64,000 bases of DNA from JAWKWH01 sp040830725 (GCA_040830725.1 JBFOMG010000036.1:25067-89066), one strand, 5' to 3'. Counted from the first letter of the stretch, positions 9,157-18,524 are shown. Notes: generated from the letters alone by a model not told the origin. Program-made: numbers and translations.

Positions 9157-11313
9157 ATGATGAGGGGCTGGGAAAAAATCTTGGGTATCGGGTTCTTTGC
9201 AGCGGTTTTGGCCGGCTGCTCCAGCCTGGGCGGCATCGATACCGTTTCCTGCGCTGGTTCCTCCTGGGATTGTGTGAAAAGCGAGCCCGCATTCGCCAGG
9301 CTGAACCACAACAACAATCCGCACGTGCCTGATCTTCCCGATCACCTGGCGCAGCAATATGACAAACGTCACCTTGCGCTTGTCGCCGCAGACCGCGCCC
9401 GGCGCATAGAAAAGGCGAATGGAATTGGGAAAAATGGCGCCAGTGCAAACAGCGGACTTAACTACCGGGACCGAAAACGTTATCGCGAGATTGTAGGCAA
9501 CGGCCAGGTCTCAGGTGGTCGCCATGCCTTGACTGCGCCTGCCGAAACGACCCGGCAAAAGCGGCAATATGACCGGCGATGGCGGGTTGCACGCCAGGTC
9601 ATGTATTTGGGTGGAAATCCGGATGCGAACACGTCGAAGCGTTTTGCATTTTCCTCGCTTCAGGCTTCCACAGCGGAAGTCTCGTTTCGATCGGTTGCGG
9701 ATTTTCCGCTTCGCGTCAGCGGCGTTTGTGATGGTGACGCCGAGCTTCGCAGCGGACGGTCTTCAACAACCATTGAACCCGGCGAAGCATTTTCATTCTC
9801 GCTCGCTGCCAAAAGCCGCAATCGCCTTGCACAACGCCTGTCTCCGGGCAAGAAGACCGAAACCTGCACCCTGGATGTTTCGGGCCGCGGGTACAGGGAC
9901 CGTGTGTTTCTTTCCCGCGATGACAACCACCACGGCATGGATGGCCGCTATGACATTTGCAAAACCCCGAATGTCGGCAATCTGCCGCCTCTGGAACAGG
10001 TGTTCTTCGCTGATCGTTGGTTGTCGCAAACCTGCGTGATGGGCCGGCAGAAGCCTGAATTTCTGGCCGATCCGCGCAAGGCTTTCAACGCCAAGGTGGA
10101 AATGCTGCTAGGCAGACCGCTGTCAGACGCGTTTTACGATTCCGGCGACCCAAAAGCGCCGATCGATTTCTCACGCGCGCCCGATCTCGATTTCATTTAT
10201 GTTTCCTATCTGGACATCAAGGCCGACTTCACCGGAAAGGTGCTCGAACGGCTGCTGCGTCACCATGCGAAGAAGGGCACTCCCATCCGCATGCTGGTGA
10301 CGGAAATTCTGGAACGCGGCAAGGATCGCGCGCTGCTGGAATCGATCGCCGCCGATCATCCCAATGTTCAGATCCAGGAATTCAGGTGGCTCCCGTCACG
10401 GGGATCAGCCTACAATGAGCGCGCATCCGGTCTGTACAAGACCCACCACATCAAATTATTGGCCACTATTTCGCGGCAACGCGGCGCAACACGCATGATC
10501 ATCGGCGGCAGAAACCTGCATGACGGCTTTCTGTACAAACAACCGCTCGATCTTTCCCGCTATCCGGACCTTCAAACCTACAAGGGCACCAACGGGCTGT
10601 CGCTGAACTACTACTCAAACTATGCCGATTTCGACATCGCGATTTCCGATCCCCAAACCGTTCGCACCGTGGCTTCACATTTTTCAACGGTCTGGAACCG
10701 GGATTTCGAGACCAATGTCTCGCGCCCGTTTTCAATTCAGACCAATGGTGGACGGAAGCGTTATGGTGCCCGCCATTTCATTTCCATTCCTTATGCAGAC
10801 GGAAAAGCGCTTGAAAATTACTACGTTGAACTGATCGACGCGGCTCAAAAGAGCATCGAAATCGTCAATCCCTACCTGAACCCGCCACCGGCAATCGAGG
10901 CAGCGTTCGAACGTGCAATTGCCCGCGGCGTTGAGATCGTCATCGTCGCACGCGTCAATCTGCGCGGCGATTTGGGCGGTCAGTTTCTCACCAAGCTGAA
11001 CGAATTGTTTGTCGAGAAGTTCGCCGATCGCATCGAAATGTATGAATATCTTGAGGAGGACGTTGTCCTCCATTCCAAGCTGTTGATGATTGATGAAAAA
11101 ATGTCGGTGGTTTCGTCTGCCAATTTCAATCACCGCTCGTTCATCCATGACAGCGAGAACGGCATGACCTTCTATGATCCGGCGGAATACCGTCGCTACA
11201 AACAGGTCTTCGAGACCTATAAAGCCGCCTCAAGACGGCTGACCTCGGACGTTGAAGTGCCGGCCCACTACCGCTTGTTGCTGTCGTCCAAGATAGTGCT
11301 CGAAGCGCTCTAG
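9157..11313 (+). CDS. Phospholipase D family lipoprotein
   Basis: A 718-residue protein with a lipobox (VLAGC) after a short signal sequence, an N-terminal region of about 270 residues that I do not recognise, and a C-terminal PLD superfamily region. The second HKD motif is complete (HSKLLMID, His 639, Lys 641, Asp 646). The first has His 431 and Lys 433 (HIKLL) but Ile where the Asp normally sits. PLD enzymes cleave or exchange phospholipid head groups, or join lipids as cardiolipin synthases do. It sits directly after the PLA2-like lipoprotein gene and is likely translated from the same message. It overlaps the convergent dehydratase gene by four bases at the stop codons. Confidence 0.88.
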   Translation: MMRGWEKILGIGFFAAVLAGCSSLGGIDTVSCAGSSWDCVKSEPAFARLNHNNNPHVPDLPDHLAQQYDKRHLALVAADRARRIEKANGIGKNGASANSGLNYRDRKRYREIVGNGQVSGGRHALTAPAETTRQKRQYDRRWRVARQVMYLGGNPDANTSKRFAFSSLQASTAEVSFRSVADFPLRVSGVCDGDAELRSGRSSTTIEPGEAFSFSLAAKSRNRLAQRLSPGKKTETCTLDVSGRGYRDRVFLSRDDNHHGMDGRYDICKTPNVGNLPPLEQVFFADRWLSQTCVMGRQKPEFLADPRKAFNAKVEMLLGRPLSDAFYDSGDPKAPIDFSRAPDLDFIYVSYLDIKADFTGKVLERLLRHHAKKGTPIRMLVTEILERGKDRALLESIAADHPNVQIQEFRWLPSRGSAYNERASGLYKTHHIKLLATISRQRGATRMIIGGRNLHDGFLYKQPLDLSRYPDLQTYKGTNGLSLNYYSNYADFDIAISDPQTVRTVASHFSTVWNRDFETNVSRPFSIQTNGGRKRYGARHFISIPYADGKALENYYVELIDAAQKSIEIVNPYLNPPPAIEAAFERAIARGVEIVIVARVNLRGDLGGQFLTKLNELFVEKFADRIEMYEYLEEDVVLHSKLLMIDEKMSVVSSANFNHRSFIHDSENGMTFYDPAEYRRYKQVFETYKAASRRLTSDVEVPAHYRLLLSSKIVLEAL

Positions 11314-12524
11314 GGCTTCACCACTTCCCGATCCATCTCCAAATGCAATTCTTCGCCATCCCACGGATGCGCTTCACACACGGCCTCGTCCAGTTCCACG
11401 CCCAATCCGGGTTCGCTGGGTGGAATGACGTGACCGTCCTGCCACTCAATTTTCTTCTTGAGCAGCTGCGCATGAAAACCATCCCACTCCTTGATCGATT
11501 CGAGGATCAGGAAGTTTGGCAGCGTCGCCGCAAGTTGTGCATTGGCGGCACCGACAATCGGCCCGCAATAGCAGTGCGGCGCGACCTGCACATGATGCGC
11601 TTCGGCATAGGCGGCAATTTTCTTGGTCTCCAATATGCCGCCTGAGCGGCCAAGGTCTGGCTGAAGGATGGCCGCCGCTTTGTTGTCGACCACGCGGGCG
11701 AACTCCGTCTTGGTCGTCAATCGCTCACCGGTCGCAACCGGGATGGACGTTTTGGCGGCAACTTCGGCCATCGCTTCCGGCATGTCGGGCGGCACCGGCT
11801 CCTCAAACCACAATGGATCGTAAGGCTCAATCGCCTTCGCCATGCGAACCGCACCGGCCGGCGTGAACTGCCCATGCGTGCCGAACAAAATGTCCGCATT
11901 GTTTCCGACCGCTTCGCGCACGGCTTTGACCATGCTCGCCGACATGTCGATATCTGCCAGGCGCGGCTGGTGGCCGTCAAAAATCGTGTAGGGGCCGGCG
12001 GGGTCGAACTTTACCGCGTTGAATCCTTGAGCGACCGCTGCAACCGCGGCTTCGGCCGCCATGTCCGGATCGTTGTAGACGTTTTTTTCCTCGTCGGTCT
12101 CGCTCGGATAGACACTTCCCGTTTCCGGATAGAGATAGGTGTAGGACCGGAGCGCCTCATGCACCCGGCCACCGATGAGCTTGTGGACCGGTTTGCCGGC
12201 CGCTTTGCCGATGATGTCCCAGCAGGCAATTTCCAGCGCCGAATAGCAGCCCATCATCGAGACATCGGGGCGCTGTGAAAAGCCCGACGAGTAACAAAGA
12301 CGGAAGAATGTCTCGACATCGTGGGGATCGCGCCCGACAAGGTAACGCCCTGCGACATCCTCGATCATCTTCGCCGTGACGTGCGGGTCAAACGTTGCGT
12401 TGTAGGCTTCGCCGTATCCGGCAATTCCGTCATTTGTGGTGACCTTGACAAAGATGAAGTATCGCCCGCCGGTTTTTGGCGGCGGATTGCCGACAACCCA
12501 TGTTTTGATGTCAGTAACGTGCAT
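11310..12524 (-). CDS. Mandelate racemase/muconate lactonizing (enolase superfamily) dehydratase
   Basis: A 404-residue enolase-superfamily enzyme with an N-terminal capping domain and a C-terminal barrel. Visible elements: VKFDPAG after the second barrel strand, the LWFEEPVPP and VATGERL strands that supply metal-binding acids, and the end-of-barrel ILQPDLGRSGG and APHCYCGP. The set looks like the D-galactonate/sugar-acid dehydratase branch, which eliminates water from aldonic acids, but I cannot fix the substrate. No sugar transporter or aldolase sits nearby, so context does not help. The gene is single and convergent with the phospholipase D gene. Confidence 0.8.
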   Translation of the reverse strand: MHVTDIKTWVVGNPPPKTGGRYFIFVKVTTNDGIAGYGEAYNATFDPHVTAKMIEDVAGRYLVGRDPHDVETFFRLCYSSGFSQRPDVSMMGCYSALEIACWDIIGKAAGKPVHKLIGGRVHEALRSYTYLYPETGSVYPSETDEEKNVYNDPDMAAEAAVAAVAQGFNAVKFDPAGPYTIFDGHQPRLADIDMSASMVKAVREAVGNNADILFGTHGQFTPAGAVRMAKAIEPYDPLWFEEPVPPDMPEAMAEVAAKTSIPVATGERLTTKTEFARVVDNKAAAILQPDLGRSGGILETKKIAAYAEAHHVQVAPHCYCGPIVGAANAQLAATLPNFLILESIKEWDGFHAQLLKKKIEWQDGHVIPPSEPGLGVELDEAVCEAHPWDGEELHLEMDREVVKP

Positions 12525-12566
12525 CCATTGCGCCTTGAATTTCGAATAACATTCCGCCGAAGCTCG

Positions 12567-12835
12567 AGGTCGTGGTGAGGATTTAACGATTGTCTGCGTT
12601 GGTGTTCAAAATCGTTTCTGAACAGAAGAAAAGCGCAAGTAAGTGTCCCTCACTTTCGAGCATTTTCGACGCAGTCAGAGGCGATTTTGGCCCAACCCTT
12701 AACGGGCCGCGTGAAAATGAGCCGCTTTGGCGTCGCTCGTTGTCGAATATGCTCGGCATGTCCTTCCTCCTCGCTCCTAAAACCGGCTCATTTTCGCCAG
12801 CGGCGCAGATAACCGTTAAATCCTCACCACGACCT
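12567..12835. repeat. Element with perfect 22-bp terminal inverted repeats
   Basis: This is the gap between the dehydratase and the diguanylate cyclase (12525-12899). The arms at 12567-12588 and 12814-12835 are perfect inverted copies of 22 bases, and similarity runs about ten bases further inward with two mismatches. A second, inner inverted pair of 12 bases lies at 12713-12724 and 12784-12795. The whole is about 270 bp, with no transposase and no convincing gene. This architecture fits a small non-autonomous mobile element or a rhizobial palindromic intergenic element. I see no target-site duplication. Confidence 0.65.
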
Positions 12836-12899
12836 ACAACCTTAACCGCATATTTGCACTTCCTGATTTAGATCGAATCGGGATAATTTGGGTGGGACT

Positions 12900-14099
12900 A
12901 TGGGCGACAAGGGCTTTATGGCGCTGCTGAATCCGGCGATAGCGCTGCTTTTCTCGCTGACGTTCCTGGTTTTTTGGACCCGTCAGCGACACCGTCACTA
13001 TATTTTGGCGTTTGCTGGTGCCTATTGCCTCTTAAGCCTTGGCTTTCTCAATTCCTACCTTGTTGACTTCTCCCAGCACGTCCAGCGCTCGATTGTATCC
13101 AACGGAAGCTATCTCGCTGGAACGCTGTTGATGGCATGGGGACTGTGCCACCGCGCCGGAGTGCAATATCCAAAAGCGATCCTCGGTGCGTTCACGGCAA
13201 CGGGCGCTGCCGGCGCGTTGTGGTATGCGGCGGTGGAACCCAATATCGTCGGCAGACTGTATTCTGTGAACTTCGCAGTAGGCGCAATGTTCATCGCAAC
13301 CGCCCTGAAGATTCGCCAATCGAAATCCACGGCCATCGTCGACAGGCTGCTGTTTTGGGTTGTCATGCTGACCGGGGTGCAATTCTTCATCCGTACATCG
13401 GTTAGCCTGTATTTCGATGCCGGCATGACCGCCGCGACCTATCAGCAGTCATTTTACTGGGAAATTCTGGCGTTCTTTGTCTCGCTGTTCTCGTTGTTGA
13501 TGGCGCTCAGCATCATTGCTGCCTGCGCTCACGATATCATGCAGCAGGTCCATCAGAGCGCCGAGCGCGATCCGTTGACGGGACTGTTGAACCGCCTTGG
13601 CTTCGATCGCGCGATTGGACAAACATTGAACCCCTCAAAAACGGTACCTGCATCGCTGCTCATCATTGATGCCGACCATTTCAAGTCGGTCAATGACCAG
13701 CATGGCCATCCGGCAGGAGATGATGTTCTTCGTGAATTGGGCGGACTGGTTTCAGATGCGGCTTCCAGCAACTCTGTCTCGGCCCGCTTTGGCGGTGAGG
13801 AATTTTGCATTCTGCTGCCGAATGCCAATTTGGCCAGTGCAAGGCTTTTTGCCGAAAATCTCCGTACGATGGTTGAACGGCACAGATTTGATGCGCTGCC
13901 GGCAAGTCGAAAGGTCACCGTCAGCATAGGTGTTGCCGAACTGCAGGCAGGACAGAATTTCGACGAGCTTTATCGCGCGGCAGACCACGCGCTCTACCAG
14001 GCCAAGGATGCAGGACGAAACTGTGTTCGTGCCGCCGCTGCCTATTTCAAACCCGCATCGCCTGCGCTCAACACCATCCGGGTTGCCGAGAACCATTGA
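12900..14099 (+). CDS. Membrane diguanylate cyclase (GGDEF)
   Basis: A 399-residue protein with about six hydrophobic segments in residues 7-210 and a C-terminal GGDEF domain beginning at RDPLTGLLNRLGF. The active site reads GGEEF (298-302), so it should make cyclic di-GMP from GTP. The product-inhibition site RxxD expected at 289-292 is absent (SSNS), so feedback inhibition is probably lacking. The ATG at 12900 follows GGGTGGG and is preferred over a TTG twelve bases earlier. The N-terminal membrane region is not a sensor domain I can name. It is the only GGDEF protein in the window, against three EAL proteins. Confidence 0.88.
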   Translation: MGDKGFMALLNPAIALLFSLTFLVFWTRQRHRHYILAFAGAYCLLSLGFLNSYLVDFSQHVQRSIVSNGSYLAGTLLMAWGLCHRAGVQYPKAILGAFTATGAAGALWYAAVEPNIVGRLYSVNFAVGAMFIATALKIRQSKSTAIVDRLLFWVVMLTGVQFFIRTSVSLYFDAGMTAATYQQSFYWEILAFFVSLFSLLMALSIIAACAHDIMQQVHQSAERDPLTGLLNRLGFDRAIGQTLNPSKTVPASLLIIDADHFKSVNDQHGHPAGDDVLRELGGLVSDAASSNSVSARFGGEEFCILLPNANLASARLFAENLRTMVERHRFDALPASRKVTVSIGVAELQAGQNFDELYRAADHALYQAKDAGRNCVRAAAAYFKPASPALNTIRVAENH

Positions 14100-14156
14100 C
14101 CGGTTCTCCAGTGCACTCTACCAGCACATCGCGAAGCAATTTTCTGGAGAGACAAA

Positions 14157-14546
14157 TTGTCCGATGACGAGCAGCCCGGTGGCGAATTGACACTGCGAAC
14201 CCTGGCCATGCCGGCAGATGCAAACGCCGCCGGCGACATTTTCGGCGGCTGGGTCATGGCGCAGATGGATCTGGCTTGCGGCATCCGTTCTGCTGAACGT
14301 GCCGGTGGCCGCGTCGTTACCGCTGCCGTGCGTGAAATGTCGTTCGCCAAACCGATGAAGGTCGGCGACACGCTTTGTGTCTACACGGATATCACCTCGA
14401 TAGGCCGCACTTCGCTGGTATTGAAGGTCGAGGCCTGGGGACAGCGCTATCTGACCGATATTCGCGAAAAGGTTACCGACGCCGAATTTGTCATGGTTGC
14501 GCTCGACAAATCGGGCAAACCGACACCCGTGCCAGCGGAGCGCTGA
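14157..14546 (+). CDS. Acyl-CoA thioesterase, hotdog fold (YciA type)
   Basis: A 129-residue single hotdog-domain thioesterase. It has the family core ADANAAGDIFGGWVMAQMDL (about residues 18-37) with the conserved Asn and Asp, and REMSFAKPMKVGD further on. Such enzymes hydrolyse acyl-CoA esters in the cytoplasm. The start is TTG at 14157, supported by GGAGAG seven bases before; no in-frame ATG is available without losing the domain. It follows the diguanylate cyclase by 57 bases and converges on the extensin-like gene. Confidence 0.88.
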   Translation: MSDDEQPGGELTLRTLAMPADANAAGDIFGGWVMAQMDLACGIRSAERAGGRVVTAAVREMSFAKPMKVGDTLCVYTDITSIGRTSLVLKVEAWGQRYLTDIREKVTDAEFVMVALDKSGKPTPVPAER

Positions 14547-14564
14547 CCACGCGGCCGTTTTTAG

Positions 14565-15353
14565 CTAACGGCAGGCCTTGTAGCCGTTGCGGCGCTCCAT
14601 CAGATCGAAATGAAAATGATCCTTGTGCGCCCGGTCGTAACCGGGACCGAGCACAGTGGTAAAGTAGCTGCAAGCGTCGCCGCGGATTGAATTCAGCAGC
14701 CCGCGCTTTCTGAATGCAAAAAGTGCCGGCCGCCGCACGGCGATCTTCTTGCCGTTCTTCAGTGTGACATCCATGACATCGAGCGCATTGCCTTTGGCAT
14801 GTTCGGACAGACGGCCGCCACGCCTGTTGCCAATGGTGCGGCATGAATAGGACGAGCCCTGACGGATCTGGCGAACCCCGCTGAAATAACGCCGCTTGGA
14901 TGACGGGTTCAGTTCGTTTTTCGTCCAGCGTGCAAACGCTTCGGTAAACTTGCAGTTCAGTGTGGCTGCCGGTGTCAATTCCACGCCGCGTGGCAACCCG
15001 GTCACTTCAATCGGATAATCAACGCGACACCCGCCTCCATCGTCGATTGCTGGCAGATCGCGGAACGTCACGCCAAGCTTGCGCAATCTGGCGCGGCATT
15101 GAAGCTCATCTTCCGGCATCAATCCTGGCTCAACGCGTGTGAGCGAGGGAAATCCCGCCCGTTGAACAAGCTGGCTTCTGTCCGGATCGATTTTTGGGCG
15201 CACCGAAGCGGTGCCGGTGCCGACATCAATCGCAGGCCGCAACACACCGTCCGCGGTGCAGGCGGCAAGCAAAACCGTGCCCGCCATCAATAGGGCACCA
15301 AAGGTGAAGTTTTGTGTTCGCGCGAACGAACGCAAGACAATCTTGTCGCGCAT
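14565..15353 (-). CDS. Extensin-like C-terminal family lipoprotein
   Basis: A 262-residue protein with a signal peptide and lipobox (LLAAC at about residue 32). The extensin-like C-terminal domain, common in Rhizobiales, has SEHAKGNALDV and HKDHFHFDL, the histidines and aspartates resembling the metal site of LAS/M15-type peptidoglycan peptidases. Cysteines spaced through the domain suggest disulfides. A role in cell-wall processing is inferred from the fold only. Single gene, convergent with the thioesterase. Confidence 0.82.
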   Translation of the reverse strand: MRDKIVLRSFARTQNFTFGALLMAGTVLLAACTADGVLRPAIDVGTGTASVRPKIDPDRSQLVQRAGFPSLTRVEPGLMPEDELQCRARLRKLGVTFRDLPAIDDGGGCRVDYPIEVTGLPRGVELTPAATLNCKFTEAFARWTKNELNPSSKRRYFSGVRQIRQGSSYSCRTIGNRRGGRLSEHAKGNALDVMDVTLKNGKKIAVRRPALFAFRKRGLLNSIRGDACSYFTTVLGPGYDRAHKDHFHFDLMERRNGYKACR

Positions 15354-15454
15354 TGACCCGTCCCGATGTCAGTGGGGAGCAATCCTAACTGCCAAATGTA
15401 AAGGAAAAATCAGCAGTGCGTTTACATGTTGGGCGGGAATGTGTCGCTGATCGC

Positions 15455-15880
15455 TCAGGCACCGATCGCTTCAAGTCCCTCTTCAAGCCAGTCGCCAAGC
15501 ATTGGCATGCCAAGCAGGTAGTTGGCTGCACTCTTGTTGGCGTTCTGGCGCGCTTCAGCTAATGCTTCCGCCCATTCGCGGCCGGTAAAGTCTCCGCGGC
15601 CCACCCAGGCAAGGGCAACCAACTCGGTCGCTTCGTCGACATTCAAGTCTCCAATGAGCGCCCGCAATTCCTGTTCGGTCAGATTGCCCTCTTCTTCCTC
15701 AGCCAGCCCGTCGTGATGATGACCTTCCGTATTGGCTTCGGTCAGTTCAACTTCGTGCTCGTGCCCGTCGTCATAGTCGTCATTGACCGCCGCGCTGATT
15801 GCGCGTGCCTTGAGGATGAACAGCCGCACCGTTTCCGGATCGATTGTCAGTTCCCATTCTTTCTCCCTGAAAACGGCCAT
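15455..15880 (-). CDS. DUF3775 domain protein
   Basis: A 141-residue acidic protein. The N-terminal half holds WELTIDPETVRLFILKARAI and a His/Asp-rich stretch; the C-terminal half (LTEQELRALIGDLNVDEATELVALAWVGRGDF) is the DUF3775 core found across alphaproteobacteria. Function is unknown. The ATG at 15880 has GGAGG at a good distance and is chosen over an in-frame start 18 bases upstream. Confidence 0.82.
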   Translation of the reverse strand: MAVFREKEWELTIDPETVRLFILKARAISAAVNDDYDDGHEHEVELTEANTEGHHHDGLAEEEEGNLTEQELRALIGDLNVDEATELVALAWVGRGDFTGREWAEALAEARQNANKSAANYLLGMPMLGDWLEEGLEAIGA

Positions 15881-16139
15881 GACCTGCCTCCACTCCAAAC
15901 ATTGCCTGATAATAGCTCAAAATCCGGTTTTCTGCCCACTGTTCTTTGCGCGAAGTCAAACGTTTGGTTTTTAACTCTCCGCATGCGCAAATGATGCAAA
16001 CCGGACACGATCATGATAAAGTAGCACAATTATTTGAGCCAATTTGAACGCAGCTGAGGATAATTTTTTCGATCAGCGCGTTAGTTAAGCAAGGGACGAG
16101 AAAAACGCTGATTTACGGACCACAGGAGCTCCCCATCTG

Positions 16140-16700
16140 ATGATACACAAATTCGCACTGGCTGCGGCCACCACACTCATTGCGATTCCGCTGGTCACCG
16201 CACCGGTGATTGCTGCTGGCGGCGGAAGCGACTCGCCTCCCCCGACCCCGGTGAAGAAATGCCCCAAGGGCGAAGTTCTGAAGAAGAACAAGAAAACCGG
16301 AAAGAAGGAATGCGTGGAGGCTGAGGCTGGAATTACGACCGATGACGAGCTTTACGAAGCTGCCCGCGCATTGGCCTATGCCGAGCAGTACGATGAAGCT
16401 ATTTTCCTGCTCGAGCTGGCTGCCGACCGTAATGATCCGCGTATTCTCAATTACCTCGGCTTCTCGCACCGCAATGCCGGACGGCTCGAAGTTGGCATGG
16501 GCTATTATCAAGAGGCTCTTAAGCGGGATCCTGACTATGTGCTTGCGCGCTCCTATATGGGCCAGGCACTGCTGCAGAATGGCGACAGGGTCGGGGCTAC
16601 CGTCCAACTGGCGGAAATCGAGAAACGGGCAGGCAAAGACAACTGGCCATACAAATCGCTGGCCTCTGCGCTGTCGACAGGTGCAGTGTATCGGCACTAA
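16140..16700 (+). CDS. Secreted TPR-repeat protein
   Basis: A 186-residue protein with a cleavable signal peptide (residues 1-25, ending in APVIAAGG), a short Pro-rich and Lys-rich spacer (PPPTPVKKCPKGEVL), and two or three TPR-like helical pairs from about residue 60 to 165 (for example RILNYLGFSHRNAGRLEVGM and YVLARSYMGQALLQNGD). TPR domains hold other proteins, so a periplasmic scaffold is the simplest guess. The gene is followed by a strong intrinsic terminator. Confidence 0.8.
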   Translation: MIHKFALAAATTLIAIPLVTAPVIAAGGGSDSPPPTPVKKCPKGEVLKKNKKTGKKECVEAEAGITTDDELYEAARALAYAEQYDEAIFLLELAADRNDPRILNYLGFSHRNAGRLEVGMGYYQEALKRDPDYVLARSYMGQALLQNGDRVGATVQLAEIEKRAGKDNWPYKSLASALSTGAVYRH

Positions 16701-16724
16701 ATGATATCAATTAACAATAACAAG

Positions 16725-16753
16725 GCGGGCCGGTTCACCGGCCCGCTTTTTTT
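16725..16753 (+). terminator. Intrinsic terminator
   Basis: A perfect nine-base-pair GC-rich stem (16725-16733 with 16738-16746), loop TTCA, then seven T. It ends the TPR-protein transcript and lies a few bases from the stop of the convergent sugar dehydrogenase gene, so the stem may also help there. Confidence 0.92.
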
Positions 16754-16759
16754 GATTTC

Positions 16760-17917
16760 CTAGTTTGCGCGGCTGATACGGATGATCGCACCATCATCCT
16801 CGTCGGTCAAAAGCCACAGTGAACCATCGGGAGCGACATTGACGTCGCGAATACGCCCGAATTTTTTCGCAAACAGTCGTTCTTCACCGGTAATCTTGTT
16901 GTTCCCATCCCGGCTCAGGCGCGCCAACAGCCTGAATTTCAGGGCACCGACGAGAAAATCGCCCTTCCATTCGGGAAACATGTCACCGTCATAGACTGCC
17001 AGGCCCGACGGAGCGATGGACGGGTCCCAATACCATGCCGGTTGTTCATAACCCGGCGCTTCGGTTCCCACACCGATTTTGAAGCCCGAATAATGCCTGC
17101 CATAGCTGATGACCGGCCAGCCATAGTTCTTGCCGGCTTCGGGCTGGTTCAGTTCGTCGCCGCCGCGCGCGCCGTGCTCCACAACCCAGACCGATTTGCT
17201 GACGGGGTCGAAGATCGCACCCTGCGCATTGCGGTGACCTTTCGACCACAGTTCAGGCAACACGCCGGATTTGCCGACAAACGGATTGTCCGCCGGAATG
17301 GAACCATCGGGGTTGATACGGATCACCGCCCCGGCGTGATCCTCAAAATCCTGGGCGCGATCCCGGTCGCCGCGATCGCCCGTTGTGATGAACAAGGTCC
17401 CGTCCGGATGAAACACCAGCCTGGAACCGAAATGGCGCCCGGACCTGGTCTTGCGCGCCATCGAAAAAATCACCTGCAGGCCTTCCAGTTTTGCCGTGTC
17501 ACCGGAACGCACCAGCTTTGCACGTGCGACCGCCGTTCCGGTAGTCCCCCCGGCATGGTCGGAATAGGAGAAATAAACCATGCCGTTCGACGAAAAAACA
17601 GGATCCGCAGCAACATCGAGCAGTCCCGCCTGCCCGCCGACCGAAATCGTCGGCAGGCCGTCAACCTCAATCAATTGGCGGTCCTTGGTCACCACCAGGA
17701 GACGGCCGGACCGTTCGGTGACGAGGGCTGATCCGTCCGGCAGAAAATCCAAACCCCAAGGGTGATCAAGACCCGAAACCAGCGCTTCGCTTTCGACCGT
17801 GACCAAATCGGTCTTGATCCGCTCGGCACGCAGCTCATTGCCGGTTGCAACAAGCAGACCCAAGGCAATGACGCTTGCGGTCAGACAGTGGCTTTTCTGT
17901 CGCAATTTCCAGTTCAT
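16760..17917 (-). CDS. PQQ-dependent sugar dehydrogenase, periplasmic (YliI/Asd type)
   Basis: A 385-residue protein with a signal peptide (about residues 1-30) and a six-bladed propeller of the soluble glucose/aldose dehydrogenase family. Key motifs: LDHPWGLDFLPDG at the start, the conserved GHRNAQG, and EHGARGGDELN, which help form the cofactor and calcium site. Family members oxidise aldoses in the periplasm using PQQ. No PQQ synthesis genes lie in the window. Convergent with the TPR gene. Confidence 0.88.
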   Translation of the reverse strand: MNWKLRQKSHCLTASVIALGLLVATGNELRAERIKTDLVTVESEALVSGLDHPWGLDFLPDGSALVTERSGRLLVVTKDRQLIEVDGLPTISVGGQAGLLDVAADPVFSSNGMVYFSYSDHAGGTTGTAVARAKLVRSGDTAKLEGLQVIFSMARKTRSGRHFGSRLVFHPDGTLFITTGDRGDRDRAQDFEDHAGAVIRINPDGSIPADNPFVGKSGVLPELWSKGHRNAQGAIFDPVSKSVWVVEHGARGGDELNQPEAGKNYGWPVISYGRHYSGFKIGVGTEAPGYEQPAWYWDPSIAPSGLAVYDGDMFPEWKGDFLVGALKFRLLARLSRDGNNKITGEERLFAKKFGRIRDVNVAPDGSLWLLTDEDDGAIIRISRAN

Positions 17918-17987
17918 ACCAAACTTCCCTGAATGACATTCGCGATCACAAGTGTATCCTTTTCATACGACATTTGCGGCGAATCGG

Positions 17988-18524
17988 ATGATTCTAGGCG
18001 AAAATGACAATTTAGCGGCACCGGCCGGCCACTCTTTCCGTGCATCGAAGGTTGCACTGTTTCTGCCGGTGGCCGTCATTGCTGCCGGCTATGGCCTGCT
18101 GCTTGTGTGGCTGTGGTCCACAGGTGAATTGGCAAGTGGCATCGCTCGCATGGCCGCCATTGTTTTGGCGTTCGGCCTTCCCCTGCTTATGGCCCACGCA
18201 GCACTGCGCTACGCGACAATTTACGTGCAGTTGCGCGACGGATTTGTCCAGGCAAGACCTGGTTTTCCACACAGGGGAACGCTCAACATTCCCTACGCCG
18301 ATATCGAAGATACTGAAATAAAAAGGGGAATTTCCCGCTTGGCCGGCAGCTACGGTACGGTGGTGCTGCGGTTGAAAACCACCGAAAGGATTTCGATTTG
18401 CGATCTCCGCGATCCAGAAGTCATTTGCGGTGAAATTTTGCAGCGCGTCAGTTCATTGTCCGGGCACCAAACCGGTGTGGATGCAGAACCAGCCAAAACC
18501 GCAATAGCGGCGCCAAATCGGTAG
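17988..18524 (+). CDS. Membrane protein with bacterial PH-like domain
   Basis: About 178 residues: two adjacent membrane segments (roughly residues 25-75), then a beta-rich domain (YVQLRDGFVQARPGF to ISICDLRDPEVICGEIL) that resembles the bacterial pleckstrin-homology fold seen behind two transmembrane helices in many small membrane proteins. Function is unknown. The ATG at 17988 is chosen; a GTG at 17952 would add twelve residues without a better ribosome site. A terminator-like hairpin lies 62 bases after the stop. Confidence 0.7.
   Translation: MILGENDNLAAPAGHSFRASKVALFLPVAVIAAGYGLLLVWLWSTGELASGIARMAAIVLAFGLPLLMAHAALRYATIYVQLRDGFVQARPGFPHRGTLNIPYADIEDTEIKRGISRLAGSYGTVVLRLKTTERISICDLRDPEVICGEILQRVSSLSGHQTGVDAEPAKTAIAAPNR

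Noticed and set aside
12590..12871. Open frame of 93 codons within the inverted-repeat element
   Set aside because: It runs through both repeat layers, has no ribosome site and no protein-like pattern.
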